A DNA stretch of 64,000 nt from Desulfuromonas sp. (GCA_021162745.1 JAGGYC010000032.1:1-64000); one strand, 5' to 3'; positions 50,497-59,736 are shown, numbered from the stretch's first letter. Numbers and translations: made by a program. The notes: generated from the sequence alone by a model not told the origin.

Positions 50497-52065
50497 ATGA
50501 GTCGGATTATGCTGTATGACACCACCTTGCGCGATGGTACCCAGGCGGAGGATATCTCCTTTCTGGTCAGCGACAAAGTATGTATTGCTCAACGTCTTGA
50601 TGAGTTGGGTGTTGATTACATTGAGGGGGGCTGGCCCGGATCGAACCCGAAGGATATCGCTTTTTTTCAAGAGATCAAAAACGTTACCCTTAAGCATGCG
50701 AAAATCGCTGCCTTTGGTTCAACACGTCGGGCTAAAACGACGCCGGAGCAGGATAATAATATCCAGACATTGATTGAGGCTGATCCTGATGTCGTGACCA
50801 TTTTTGGTAAGACCTGGGATTTTCATGTCCGTGAGGCACTACGTATTTCGCTGGAGGAAAACCTTGAGTTGATCAATGATTCACTGATTTATCTCAAGAA
50901 ACATATTCCTGAAGTGATCTATGACGCGGAACATTTTTTCGATGGTTATAAAGCCAATCCCGACTATGCATTGCAGACCTTGAAAGCTGCAGAGGATGCG
51001 GGAGTCGATTGTATTGTCCTCTGCGATACCAATGGGGGGACATTGCCCAGCGAGTTTCCCGAGATTATGCGTGTTGTCAAAGAAACCGTGTCAACACCGC
51101 TGGGTATCCATGCGCATAACGATAGTGAGTGTGCTGTGGCCAACTCATTGATGGCTGTTGCTCATGGTGCCGTTCATGTACAGGGAACCCTCAATGGTTT
51201 CGGCGAGCGCTGTGGTAACGCCAACCTGTGTTCACTTATTCCATCGCTGAAGTTGAAAATGAATAAAGAGTGCATCAGTGATGAGCAGTTGAAGACGTTG
51301 CGTTCGGTATCCCGTCAGGTCTATGAACTGGCGAACCTGATTCCGAATAAGCACCAAGCGTATGTCGGCAACTCGGCCTTTGCCCACAAAGGGGGCGTTC
51401 ATGTGTCAGCAATTCAGCGTCATCCTGAAACCTATGAGCATATTCGCCCTGAGATGGTTGGTAATATGACGCGGGTGTTGGTTTCTGATCTCTCCGGGCG
51501 GGCAAATATTCTTGCCAAGGCCGAGCAGTTCAATATCAATCTCGACAGCAAAGATCCGGTTACCCTGGAGATCCTTGAGGATATTAAGGAGATGGAAAAC
51601 AAGGGCTATCAGTTTGAGGGCGCAGAAGCTTCGTTTGAGCTGTTGATGCGTCGTGCGTTGGGTACTCTGCGTCATTATTTCTCCGTCATCGGTTTTCGGG
51701 TCATTGATACCAAGCTTAAAGAGGGGGATAAGCCCCTGTCTGAGGCTACGGTGAAGGTGAAGGTTGGCGGACGGATCGAGCATACGGCTGCAGAAGGCGA
51801 TGGGCCGGTGAATGCGTTGGATAATGCTCTGCGCAAAGCCCTTGAGCATTTTTATCCCCAACTTAAAGATATGAGTTTGTTTGACTATAAGGTTCGCGTT
51901 TTACCCACTGGGCAAGGGACTGCATCCATTACCCGTGTGTTGATCGAATCCGGAGATGAACAATCCCGCTGGGGAACCGTGGGGGTCAGTGATAATATTA
52001 TTGATGCGTCCTACCATGCACTGATCGATGCCTTGCAATATAAGCTGGTCAAGGATACAGAATAG
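50497..52065 (+). CDS. cimA: Citramalate synthase (LeuA/HMGL family)
   Basis: A 522-residue alpha-isopropylmalate synthase family member. [18 protein letters not shown] at the N-terminus, [15 protein letters not shown] near residue 205 and [20 protein letters not shown] near residue 228 are the active-site and metal motifs. GERCGNANL and the C-terminal regulatory domain fit the citramalate synthases of Geobacter relatives, which make isoleucine precursors from pyruvate and acetyl-CoA. LeuA itself is less likely because the HHDR-type loop of LeuA differs; a substrate test would decide. Confidence 0.9.
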   Translation: MSRIMLYDTTLRDGTQAEDISFLVSDKVCIAQRLDELGVDYIEGGWPGSNPKDIAFFQEIKNVTLKHAKIAAFGSTRRAKTTPEQDNNIQTLIEADPDVVTIFGKTWDFHVREALRISLEENLELINDSLIYLKKHIPEVIYDAEHFFDGYKANPDYALQTLKAAEDAGVDCIVLCDTNGGTLPSEFPEIMRVVKETVSTPLGIHAHNDSECAVANSLMAVAHGAVHVQGTLNGFGERCGNANLCSLIPSLKLKMNKECISDEQLKTLRSVSRQVYELANLIPNKHQAYVGNSAFAHKGGVHVSAIQRHPETYEHIRPEMVGNMTRVLVSDLSGRANILAKAEQFNINLDSKDPVTLEILEDIKEMENKGYQFEGAEASFELLMRRALGTLRHYFSVIGFRVIDTKLKEGDKPLSEATVKVKVGGRIEHTAAEGDGPVNALDNALRKALEHFYPQLKDMSLFDYKVRVLPTGQGTASITRVLIESGDEQSRWGTVGVSDNIIDASYHALIDALQYKLVKDTE

Positions 52066-52066
52066 C

Positions 52067-52609
52067 GTGAGGCAGCAGCCCTTAGTTCTGGTGCTGTTGA
52101 TTCTTGTCATAATAGTCGTACTGAACCGGGAGCACTGCAGAAGAGCAGCGCTCCCGGTTTTTTTTGCGGAAGAAACCAAGCCGTGCTTGGTTGAGCTCGG
52201 TTGTGGTTTTTTTGACACAATGGAGCGTCATATTATTGACGTAAACGATCTGGAAGGCGTCATGAAAATGACAAGTTTGGGTCGCGGGCAGAAGTCATTG
52301 CGACAATACCTTGCCTGCTCGGCACTGAGACCGGGGCAATCGATCGATTTAGTCAGTAAAAATAGGGATGTCCCCCGGTTGACAGTCTCGTATATGGGGG
52401 CAGCGAAACAGATAGCCCTCGGTATCGCTCTACATCCGGATCAGATGACGGAGGATGATTGGCAGATTCTGCCTGGAATTGGTCCATCTCTGGCCGCATT
52501 AATCATACTGGACCGTCAAGAAAATGGCGACTTTGTCGCTTTGGAGAACTTGAAGCGGGTCAAGGGGATCTCTCGTAAGAAAATAGCTCAATGGAGAAGT
52601 TTTTTTTGA
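52067..52609 (+). CDS. ComEA-like helix-hairpin-helix membrane protein
   Basis: A 180-residue protein. An N-terminal hydrophobic helix (LVLVLLILVIIVVL, about 6-19) suggests membrane anchoring. The C-terminus carries a helix-hairpin-helix pair with WQILPGIGPSLAALIILDRQ near residue 129 and LKRVKGISRKKIAQW near residue 162, as in ComEA-type DNA-binding proteins. The central part is not recognised. The start GTG lies one base after the cimA stop with no clear ribosome binding site, so coupled translation is likely. DNA uptake is only a possibility. Confidence 0.72.
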   Translation: MRQQPLVLVLLILVIIVVLNREHCRRAALPVFFAEETKPCLVELGCGFFDTMERHIIDVNDLEGVMKMTSLGRGQKSLRQYLACSALRPGQSIDLVSKNRDVPRLTVSYMGAAKQIALGIALHPDQMTEDDWQILPGIGPSLAALIILDRQENGDFVALENLKRVKGISRKKIAQWRSFF

Positions 52610-52737
52610 CTTGCAACTACATGAAAAGACAGAGGTAATCTTCTCGGCAAGGCTGCGTCCCCTTTTTTGGCACTGATTGTGAAGTATATGTTATCAACTT
52701 GAATGTAGTGCAGACTAATCAATGAAAGGGGAGCATA

Positions 52738-52893
52738 ATGAAATGTCCAAAATGTAAAGGTCGCATGTATTCAGAAAAGTATTTTGACTTTGTTCGTTCA
52801 TTTGAGGCATGGAAGTGTAGCTGTTGTGGTGAACTGCTAGATTCAACGATTGTTTCCAACCGAGCCAGGAATCATAATCATTACCTGGGATAG
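52738..52893 (+). CDS. Small zinc-ribbon protein (51 residues)
   Basis: A complete small gene with start ATG, GGGGAG ribosome binding site and its own terminator. The protein has CPKC at residues 3-6 and CSCC at about 28-31, the two knuckles of a zinc ribbon, plus an aromatic middle (YFDFVRSFEAW). Its composition and isolated terminator argue that it is a real gene. I recall similar small proteins in related genomes but cannot name a function; a role in transcription or RNA binding would be a guess. Confidence 0.75.
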   Translation: MKCPKCKGRMYSEKYFDFVRSFEAWKCSCCGELLDSTIVSNRARNHNHYLG

Positions 52894-52918
52894 AAAACTA
52901 GTTATCCATATAGATATC

Positions 52919-52947
52919 AAGCCGAGCATTTGTGCTCGGCTTTTTTA
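52919..52947 (+). terminator. Intrinsic terminator after the zinc-ribbon gene
   Basis: GCCGAGCA (52921-52928) pairs perfectly with TGCTCGGC (52933-52940) around a TTTG loop, followed by six T residues. The group II intron remnant begins 11 bases after the stem. Confidence 0.92.
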
Positions 52948-52950
52948 TTG

Positions 52951-53160
52951 GTGCGCCCGGCAGGGCGCACTTGCTTGAGGGTGCAAGTCCCTTGTACTCC
53001 CGGTAAGGGGATGTACTAGCCGAAGGCAAAGTGCTGGCCTGACGAACATGAATCGCATACGAGGCGGCCGTGTCGAATAATGAGGCGTCCAATACCTAAT
53101 AGTGTCGACATCCAAGGGTACACCACAGTACGGTCCGTTTTTGCCATCTGAGAGCCGGAT
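52951..53160 (+). mobile_element. Probable group II intron remnant (5' part, no reverse transcriptase)
   Basis: The segment opens with GTGCGCCCGGCAGGGCGCAC, which has the GTGCG 5' boundary and the domain I basal hairpin typical of bacterial group II introns. GAGGGTGCAAGTCCC and GCCGAAGGCAA follow, also common in domain I. Near 53150 GAGAGCCGGAT resembles the 5' strand of catalytic domain V, but its partner strand is not found, so most of domains I-V and the reverse transcriptase gene seem to be lost. The 3' limit is uncertain (53160 to about 53230). No gene lies in the whole 52894-53366 stretch; short open frames here on both strands look spurious. Confidence 0.62.
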
Positions 53161-53277
53161 AAAGCAACTTCCCTCAGCTACTCGATTGAACCCGCCCCTC
53201 TTTCTCCACATCTGTTCGTCATCTTGTCCTGCGGAAGCTTCTCGGTTGCGTGTTAGTTGCGCTGGTGATTGTTGTGC

Positions 53278-53305
53278 TTGCGATGTTGTTTGTTATTCTT
53301 ATACA
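53278..53305 (+). promoter_or_regulatory. Candidate promoter for the Lon-like protease gene
   Basis: TTGCGA (53278-53283), a 16-base spacer and TATACA (53300-53305). An overlapping alternative pairs TTGTGC (53272) with an extended -10 TGTTATTCT. Either would start transcription about 50-60 bases before the gene. The site lies just beyond the intron remnant. Confidence 0.4.
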
Positions 53306-53366
53306 CAGGGTGAAAACTGTTGGTGCTCTACAAATTAATTATTCGTTGAAATGATGTGAGGGTGTA

Positions 53367-55754
53367 ATGAATGTTGACCCGCTGAAAATCGAACAACTGA
53401 GATGGCGTTGTTTTGAACAACAGTTTGAGTTTAGCTCTACGGATGAGCTGGATGCGTTGGATGGCCCGATTGGCCAAGCTCGGGCCATGACGGCCATTGA
53501 TCTGAGCCTTGGGATAAAGGATGACGGTTTTAACCTTTTTGTGTCTGGGCGTGCGGGGACTGGCCGCCTGTCTGCGATTACCCGGCTGCTGAAGGAACGA
53601 GCTAACGGCGAGGATGTGCCGCCGGATTGGTGTTGTGTTCATGATCTTGACACGGGTTCCAAGCCGTTGAATTTCTCAATTCCGGCGGGGAAAGGGCGGA
53701 CACTTCAGGAGGATGTTGCCGTTCTGATTAAACGTATTTCTGAACAGCTGCCTAAAATTTTTGAAAGTAAAGAATATGAACAATATAAGGGGAAAATTAC
53801 TACAGAATATCAAAAAAAGAATAAGCAGCTATTTGATGACCTCGAAGCGAAAGCGGCAGAACAGGGATTTGGTATTCAACGTACCGTGAGTGGGTTGGTC
53901 TTGGTCCCGGCGGCCAATGGACAACCATTGACCCAGTTGGAATATGATGCCCTTGACGAAGACGAACGACGGCAGCTGAATGCACGTGGTGCCAAGTTGC
54001 AGCATTTGCTCGATGATGTGCTTGGCCAGATCCGGGAAATTGAGACAGAAGTTCAAGCTGCGGTGTCAAAGATGGAAAAACAGATCGTCAACATGACGAT
54101 TCGCCACCTGTTTAAAGGATTGGAGGGACGTTATTCAGACTTTGTTGATGTTGTTGATCACCTGCAGCGTTGTCAGAACGATATTGCCGACAATATTGAC
54201 GAATTTCGGCCTAAAAAAGAAAGTCGCCTGGTTTTTGCTGCAAGGGAAGGCTCTTCCGGGGGATTTTGGGAGCGTTACCAGATTAATTTGTTTGTTGATA
54301 ACAGCGATGTCACTGGAGCTCCGGTTGTTTTTGAGGCAAATCCAACCTATTTCAATCTGTTCGGTCGAATTGAGCATGTTGTTCATATGGGCAATGCCAC
54401 CACCGATTTTACCATGGTCAAGTCTGGAGCATTGCACCGCGCCAATGGTGGTTATCTGGTGATCAATTGCCGTGATTTGTTGATGAACTATTTCTCTTAC
54501 GAGGCGTTGAAGCGTTGCCTGAGAAATAAGTCGATCAAGATGGAAGATATCGCTGAGCAAGTTCGATTGATCTCTGTGGCGTCTCTTAAACCGGAACCTA
54601 TTCCGTTTTCGTGCAAAGTGATTCTGATTGGCGAATCAATGATCTACAATTTGCTGCATCGCTTTGATCATGATTTCCGTAAGTATTTTAAAGTGCGGGC
54701 CGATTTTAATCACTATCTCGACAACACTTGGGGCAATGTGACCAAATACGCTCAGTTTGTTGCCGTTCAATGTCGTGAAAACAATTTGCCTCACTTCGAT
54801 AGATCTGCCGTTTCCGGCGTTGTTGAGTATGCGGCTAGGCTCGTTGAAGATCAGGACAAGCTGTCGTCTCGTTTCCTGGAAATTGCTGATCTGGTAAAAG
54901 AGGCAGCTCACTATGCTGGGCAGCAAAACAAAACGTTAGTGACCGCTGAGCAAGTCAAGTTGGCCGTTGTGGCTCGCCAGTATCGTAGCAACCGAATTGA
55001 AGAAGAGTTGCAACGCCTATTGTTGGAAGGGATAATCCTGGTCGATTGTGACGGTAGACAGACCGGTCAGATTAATGGCTTGTCGGTATATCAGCTGGGC
55101 GATTACAGCTTTGGCCTGCCAACGCGAATAACCGCCACCACCTGTATGGGTAAAGCAGGTGTGGTGAATATAGAGCGTGAGGTGAAACAGTCGGGAGCGG
55201 TGCATGATAAGGGGATGCTTATTTTGACCGGTTTCTTTGGTCAACGATTTGCCCAGGATAAGCCGTTGACTTTTTCCGCATCGATCTGTTTTGAACAGAC
55301 TTATGGTGGCGTCGAAGGCGATAGTGCCTCATCAACGGAGCTCTATGCGCTGTTGTCCTCTCTGGCCAATCTGCCAATCCGTCAGGATATTGCGGTAACG
55401 GGCTCAGTTAACCAGTTTGGACAGCTACAGGCGATCGGCGGGGTAAATGACAAAATTGAGGGGTTTTATGCCCTGTGTAAGCTGGTGGGACTGACGGGTC
55501 AACAGGGGGTGATGATCCCTCAGGCTAACGTCAAGCACTTGATGCTCGCTGAAGAAGTTGTCGCTGCCTGTGCCGAAGGGCAATTCCACGTTTGGGCGGT
55601 GAGCACTGTTGATGAAGGGATCGAGTTGTTAACCGGTGTTCCGGCCGGGAAGAAGGTCGGGCAGGACTGGGAGGAGGGTTCGGTTAATGCGCAGGTCGAT
55701 GCTCGCTTGCGAGCGTTGGCGGAGCAGTTGGTGGCATTTACGTCCCGTGATTAA
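53367..55754 (+). CDS. Lon-family (LonB/YcbZ-like) ATP-dependent protease
   Basis: A 795-residue protein with an AAA_32-type ATPase region and a C-terminal Lon protease domain (about 570-770). The catalytic Ser lies in GVEGDSASSTELYALLSS near residue 653 and the Lys in GVNDKIEGFYALC near residue 695. Walker A is degenerate: SGRAGTGRLSAITRL near residue 58 has Arg where Lys is expected. A long coiled-coil insert (about 120-280) lies inside the ATPase part. It lacks the Lon N-terminal substrate domain. It converges with the Na/Pi transporter gene, overlapping it by four bases. Confidence 0.87.
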   Translation: MNVDPLKIEQLRWRCFEQQFEFSSTDELDALDGPIGQARAMTAIDLSLGIKDDGFNLFVSGRAGTGRLSAITRLLKERANGEDVPPDWCCVHDLDTGSKPLNFSIPAGKGRTLQEDVAVLIKRISEQLPKIFESKEYEQYKGKITTEYQKKNKQLFDDLEAKAAEQGFGIQRTVSGLVLVPAANGQPLTQLEYDALDEDERRQLNARGAKLQHLLDDVLGQIREIETEVQAAVSKMEKQIVNMTIRHLFKGLEGRYSDFVDVVDHLQRCQNDIADNIDEFRPKKESRLVFAAREGSSGGFWERYQINLFVDNSDVTGAPVVFEANPTYFNLFGRIEHVVHMGNATTDFTMVKSGALHRANGGYLVINCRDLLMNYFSYEALKRCLRNKSIKMEDIAEQVRLISVASLKPEPIPFSCKVILIGESMIYNLLHRFDHDFRKYFKVRADFNHYLDNTWGNVTKYAQFVAVQCRENNLPHFDRSAVSGVVEYAARLVEDQDKLSSRFLEIADLVKEAAHYAGQQNKTLVTAEQVKLAVVARQYRSNRIEEELQRLLLEGIILVDCDGRQTGQINGLSVYQLGDYSFGLPTRITATTCMGKAGVVNIEREVKQSGAVHDKGMLILTGFFGQRFAQDKPLTFSASICFEQTYGGVEGDSASSTELYALLSSLANLPIRQDIAVTGSVNQFGQLQAIGGVNDKIEGFYALCKLVGLTGQQGVMIPQANVKHLMLAEEVVAACAEGQFHVWAVSTVDEGIELLTGVPAGKKVGQDWEEGSVNAQVDARLRALAEQLVAFTSRD

Positions 55755-57373
55755 TCGCTGACGTTGTGATCCGATTGGTTGATCTCATTTTCCAGCATTG
55801 ACAGATAGTGGCGTGCTTTGCCGCTTTGCTCGACACTGCGATGGATTTTGCTGGCAATGTCGAGTTCAATAACCATCCGCTGAACATCCAGCTTGCCATA
55901 CGCCCCAGCCTTTAATAATGCCGATTTGAGCTGTTGGTAATCCTCCTGCAGTTGTGAGAAGTCGAGGTCGTGAAGCTGGGTTGACTGAAATGGTTTGAGC
56001 TGCTCAGAGCAGTTTCTCTGAAATTGGCGGATTGCCAGGGATAATTTTTCATCCGTTAATTGAGATATGCTGTTTCTCTCGGCGGTAATTTGTTCGGCGA
56101 GATCCGTCATGGTGATGAGGTAGCGAGAGATTCGCAGGGTAACCGGAAGCATTTCCGCCTGTTCAACCGGTAGGCGACTGCGTTGTAGGTCGGTACAAAA
56201 CCGGGCAATGGCAGTGGTCAACCGTTCAGTCGTGAAATGGCCCGTTGCGACATCACGTTCATTCGCCGGTGTTTTATCCAGGGCTTTTCGTGTTGTTGAA
56301 TGGGCAATTTCATCCAGTCGAGAAAGTTCTTTGCATAGGGCGTGGATGGCAAGAAGTGGCGTGCCGAGGAGCGTTTTGTCGAGATAGAGTGGTTTGCCCT
56401 GCTGGTCTTCCGGTGATTGGAACCTTTTTTTTAGCCATGTTGTTAATGGTCGAGTCAGTGGGAAAAAAAGTAGTACCCCCAGAATATTAAAACAGGTGTG
56501 GAAAAGGGCAAGTTCGGAAACCGTGGAGGGGGTAAGGCCGATGAGAGACTCAACGGGAGCCATCATCGAATAAAAAAACGGCAGGAAGAGTAGGGCAACA
56601 GCGCCGGTCGCAATATTGAACAAAATATGCGCAGCCGCGACGCGTTTTGCTGCCGCTGTTGCACCAATCACTGCAAACAGTGCCGTTGATGTCGTGCCGA
56701 CGTTTGCGCCAATAATAAGAGCCGCCGCCGTCATCGATGTAACTACATCACCTCCTGCCGCAGTGATGATTAGGGCGATCGCAGCACTGGAGGATTGAAA
56801 GATGAATGTGGTCGCCGTTCCGATTGCGACGCAGAGGAACAGGGTGAGCAGATCGTTGTGTGTCAGTGGGGGGATGTGTAGTGTGGCGCCGGTGTTGGCA
56901 AGGGCGTTTTTCATGATCTCAAGTCCGATGAAAAAAACGCCAAATCCACTCAGAATATCTCCTGCTGCGTTATTTGTTCTGGCCTTGCTGGAAATACGCA
57001 TAAAGGCACCCAGGCCGATTAACGGCAGGGCAAACGTTTTAATTTCGATGTTGATTCCGACCAGAGCGACCAGCCAGGCTGTCATCGTTGTGCCGACGTT
57101 GGTGCCGTAGATGATTGCAATGGCCTGTCGAAGCTTAATCAGTCCGGCGTTGACAAAACCAATGGTTGCCACTGTTGTTGCGCTGGATGATTGTAGGATC
57201 GCCGTGAGGACGGTCCCCGTCATGACACAGCGAAGTGGAGTGTCCGTTGTGTTGCGTAGTATGCCACGCAGGGTTTTCCCCGCGGACGTCTGTAGGCCCT
57301 CAGTCAACAGGCGCAGGCCGATCAGAAATAATCCCAGGCCGCCAATCAGCTTTCCAATGTCAGAGAAATCCAT
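55751..57373 (-). CDS. Na/Pi cotransporter family protein (NptA/PhoU fusion)
   Basis: A 540-residue inner-membrane transporter. The two inverted repeats each hold the QSSSA motif: ILQSSSATTVATIGFVNAG near residue 60 and FQSSSAAIALIITAAGGD near residue 195. About nine hydrophobic helices fill the first 320 residues; the C-terminal 200 form a helical PhoU-like domain. It probably moves phosphate with sodium, but bacterial members may serve other anions. I chose ATG 57373; an in-frame GTG at 57385 is possible, and neither has a clear ribosome binding site. Confidence 0.87.
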   Translation of the reverse strand: MDFSDIGKLIGGLGLFLIGLRLLTEGLQTSAGKTLRGILRNTTDTPLRCVMTGTVLTAILQSSSATTVATIGFVNAGLIKLRQAIAIIYGTNVGTTMTAWLVALVGINIEIKTFALPLIGLGAFMRISSKARTNNAAGDILSGFGVFFIGLEIMKNALANTGATLHIPPLTHNDLLTLFLCVAIGTATTFIFQSSSAAIALIITAAGGDVVTSMTAAALIIGANVGTTSTALFAVIGATAAAKRVAAAHILFNIATGAVALLFLPFFYSMMAPVESLIGLTPSTVSELALFHTCFNILGVLLFFPLTRPLTTWLKKRFQSPEDQQGKPLYLDKTLLGTPLLAIHALCKELSRLDEIAHSTTRKALDKTPANERDVATGHFTTERLTTAIARFCTDLQRSRLPVEQAEMLPVTLRISRYLITMTDLAEQITAERNSISQLTDEKLSLAIRQFQRNCSEQLKPFQSTQLHDLDFSQLQEDYQQLKSALLKAGAYGKLDVQRMVIELDIASKIHRSVEQSGKARHYLSMLENEINQSDHNVSD

Positions 57374-57475
57374 AGCAGTAGACACTTCGTGGTAGTGGTG
57401 AAGGTAAGTATTTGCTATCTTACACTCTTAGTGTCGTCTTGTGTACGTCTGAAGTTTTTTTGAGGATCGTTATTT

Positions 57476-58681
57476 ATGCGGGATATTTTTATTGGTCGAC
57501 AACCTATTTTTGACCGCCATATGCGTGTTTATGCGTATGAGTTGTTGTACCGTCATGGGTTTGTTGACCGTGCCATTATTACAGACTGCGATGCGGCCAG
57601 TTCCGAGGTCGTGGTCAACTCGTTGATTGAGTTGGGCCTTGATCGCCTGGTCGGGACACGCAAGGCGTTCTGCAACTTTACCCGTGGTTTTTTGCTTAAA
57701 GGGGCTAGTGTGCCATTTACGACCAATCAACTGGTGGTTGAAGTGTTGGAAACGGTATCGCCAGAGCCTGAGGTTCTTGAGGCCATTCGCAGTCTGTCCA
57801 AAAGTGGTCATATCATTGCGCTCGACGACTTTGTTGTCACCGATGAACTGCTGCCCTTGGTGGAGTTGGCTGATATCATCAAAATTGATGTTCTGGAGCA
57901 GTCAAGAGAGCAGATAGAAGAGCAGGTCGGCAGGTTACGCAGTATAAAAAAAATACAGCTTTTGGCGGAAAAAGTTGAAACAAACGAAGATTTTATTTTC
58001 TGCCGAGATCTCGGGTTTGATTATTTCCAAGGTTATTTTTTCAGCAAGCCGCAGGTGGTTGCTGGCCGGAAGATGCCTCCCAGCCGCTTGGCGATGCTCC
58101 GGCTGATGACCGAGCTGCAGCGCCCGGATATTGACTTGGGCAAACTCGAAGAGATTATCCAAACCGATGTGAACCTCAGTGTAAAGTTGCTGCGGCAGAT
58201 CAACTCCAGTTTTTATAGTTTGCTTTCGGAGGTTAAATCTATTCGCCAGGCCATTGTTTATCTCGGATTGATGCATATTCGCAATTGGGCATGTATTGTG
58301 GCGATGGGCAGTGTCGATGATAAGCCGCAAGAACTGATGACGATGGCGTTGGTCCGGGCGAAAATGTGTGAACTGCTTGCTGATGTCGACGATGCCGAGC
58401 GCAAGGGGATGTTTTTTACCGTCGGTCTGTTCTCACTGCTGGATAGTATTTTTGATTCGCCCATGGAGGAAGTATTAACCAACCTGCCTCTGACCAATGA
58501 AGTCAACCAAGCATTGCTTAAGCGGGAGGGACCTCTCGGTAAGGCACTGGAGTGTGTTGACGCCTATGAACATGCGGATTGGGATCGTGTTGTTGGCAGT
58601 GGCTACGAAGAGGATCGGGTGTGTAATGCCTATCTGGAAGCCTTGGATTGGTCGACGGCGGTCATCGAGAGTCTTGCTTGA
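57476..58681 (+). CDS. Degenerate EAL plus HDOD signalling protein (YuxH-like)
   Basis: A 401-residue cytoplasmic protein. The N-terminal half is EAL-like (IGRQPIFDRHMRVYAYELLY, EVLETV, IALDDFVV, IIKIDVL), but the EAL triad reads ELL and other catalytic acids are missing, so c-di-GMP hydrolysis is unlikely. The C-terminal half from about residue 200 is an HDOD domain (RPDIDLGKLEEIIQTDVNLSVKLLRQINSS, given in part, and SIRQAIVYLGLMHIRNW). Such proteins are usually regulators without known enzymatic activity. It is divergent from the Na/Pi gene. Confidence 0.85.
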   Translation: MRDIFIGRQPIFDRHMRVYAYELLYRHGFVDRAIITDCDAASSEVVVNSLIELGLDRLVGTRKAFCNFTRGFLLKGASVPFTTNQLVVEVLETVSPEPEVLEAIRSLSKSGHIIALDDFVVTDELLPLVELADIIKIDVLEQSREQIEEQVGRLRSIKKIQLLAEKVETNEDFIFCRDLGFDYFQGYFFSKPQVVAGRKMPPSRLAMLRLMTELQRPDIDLGKLEEIIQTDVNLSVKLLRQINSSFYSLLSEVKSIRQAIVYLGLMHIRNWACIVAMGSVDDKPQELMTMALVRAKMCELLADVDDAERKGMFFTVGLFSLLDSIFDSPMEEVLTNLPLTNEVNQALLKREGPLGKALECVDAYEHADWDRVVGSGYEEDRVCNAYLEALDWSTAVIESLA

Positions 58682-58705
58682 GCCGAATTGATGTTGTTGT
58701 ATAAC
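58678..58705 (+). promoter_or_regulatory. Candidate promoter for ispE
   Basis: TTGAGC (58678-58683), a 16-base spacer and TATAAC (58700-58705). It overlaps the end of the HDOD gene. The -10 box is embedded in TTGTTGTATAACCCC, which recurs exactly before tRNA-Gln. Confidence 0.5.
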
Positions 58706-58761
58706 CCCAACGCCGCCGGAACTCTACCGTTTTGGTGGCGTTTATTTTCAGGATGTATGCG

Positions 58762-59601
58762 GTGATAAGTCGAAACTTTCAGGCCCCAGCCAAGGTTAAC
58801 CTCTGCCTCCACATTGCAGGACGCAGGCCGGATGGCTATCATGAGTTGCAGATGATCATGCAAAAGGTTTCCTTGTATGACGACTTGACGATTTCACTCT
58901 TGGATAATGAGCAGCTGACGGTGGTCTGTAATGATGTGTCATTGGTTGCAGGCGAGGTGAATATAGTTGAACGTGCCGCTCGGGCGATGCTCGGATATTG
59001 TTCTCAACCGTGCGGCGTTGAGATAACGCTGAAGAAGAATATCCCCGTGGCGGCCGGATTGGGGGGCGGGTCGTCTGATGCGGCCATGGTGCTTTTAGCT
59101 TTGAATCAGATGCTGGATCTGCAACTGGATGAAAATAACCTGCATGATGAAGCGCTGCAATTGGGAGCAGATGTCCCCTTTTTTCTTCAGGATCAGTGCG
59201 TATGGGCAACGGGGATCGGTGACCGGTTCGTTTCGATTACGCACATGCCAAAATTTTATCTGGTTCTTGTCAATCCGGGTGTCGGGGTTTCTACCGCCCT
59301 GGTGTATGGGGCGATCTCTGCTGAATATTATTCAAATTGCTTGATGGCGGATGGCTTTGACGATGTCCAGCAACTTTGTGCGCAGTTACATAATGATCTT
59401 GAACCTGTTGCCATCGGCCTGTGTCCCGTTATCGAAGAGGCGAAGTCGACTCTCCGTGACTGTGGAGCCCTGGGGGTCTTGATGTCAGGCAGCGGTGCTA
59501 CGGTTTTCGGGGTTTTTAGCGATAATGGTGAAGCAGAAGCGGCGGCTGAGTGTGTACGCCGGGAGCGTGGATGGTGGGCGATGGCCGTTTCCCCAGTGTG
59601 A
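58762..59601 (+). CDS. ispE: 4-diphosphocytidyl-2-C-methyl-D-erythritol kinase
   Basis: A 279-residue GHMP kinase of the MEP isoprenoid pathway. APAKVNLCLHIAGRRPDGYHEL at the N-terminus (given in part) holds the catalytic Lys, IPVAAGLGGGSSDAAM near residue 94 the ATP loop with the catalytic Asp in GADVPFF, and MSGSGATVFGVF near residue 250 the third motif. I prefer GTG 58762, spaced eight bases after CAGGA; ATG 58753 has that element directly against it. Confidence 0.92.
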   Translation: MISRNFQAPAKVNLCLHIAGRRPDGYHELQMIMQKVSLYDDLTISLLDNEQLTVVCNDVSLVAGEVNIVERAARAMLGYCSQPCGVEITLKKNIPVAAGLGGGSSDAAMVLLALNQMLDLQLDENNLHDEALQLGADVPFFLQDQCVWATGIGDRFVSITHMPKFYLVLVNPGVGVSTALVYGAISAEYYSNCLMADGFDDVQQLCAQLHNDLEPVAIGLCPVIEEAKSTLRDCGALGVLMSGSGATVFGVFSDNGEAEAAAECVRRERGWWAMAVSPV

Positions 59602-59635
59602 AAAACAACAATCAACAGGCAATGGGATTTTTTTG

Positions 59636-59664
59636 TTTACACCCCAGAAGCTTTGTTGTATAAC
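59636..59664 (+). promoter_or_regulatory. Promoter of tRNA-Gln
   Basis: TTTACA (59636-59641), a 17-base spacer and TATAAC (59659-59664), five of six consensus bases in each box. Transcription would start near 59671, giving a leader of about 65 bases before the tRNA. Confidence 0.58.
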
Positions 59665-59736
59665 CCCTCCCACGACTCGCCGAGAAAGTGATTGCGATTA
59701 TGAAATCGCGGTGGGATCCGATTTATAAAGTTATGA

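Noticed and set aside
52945..53211. Open frame of 88 codons on the minus strand (and a 78-codon frame on plus at 53102-53338)
   Set aside because: Both overlap the group II intron remnant, lack ribosome binding sites and read through RNA-structure motifs; they are best explained by a structured RNA sequence.
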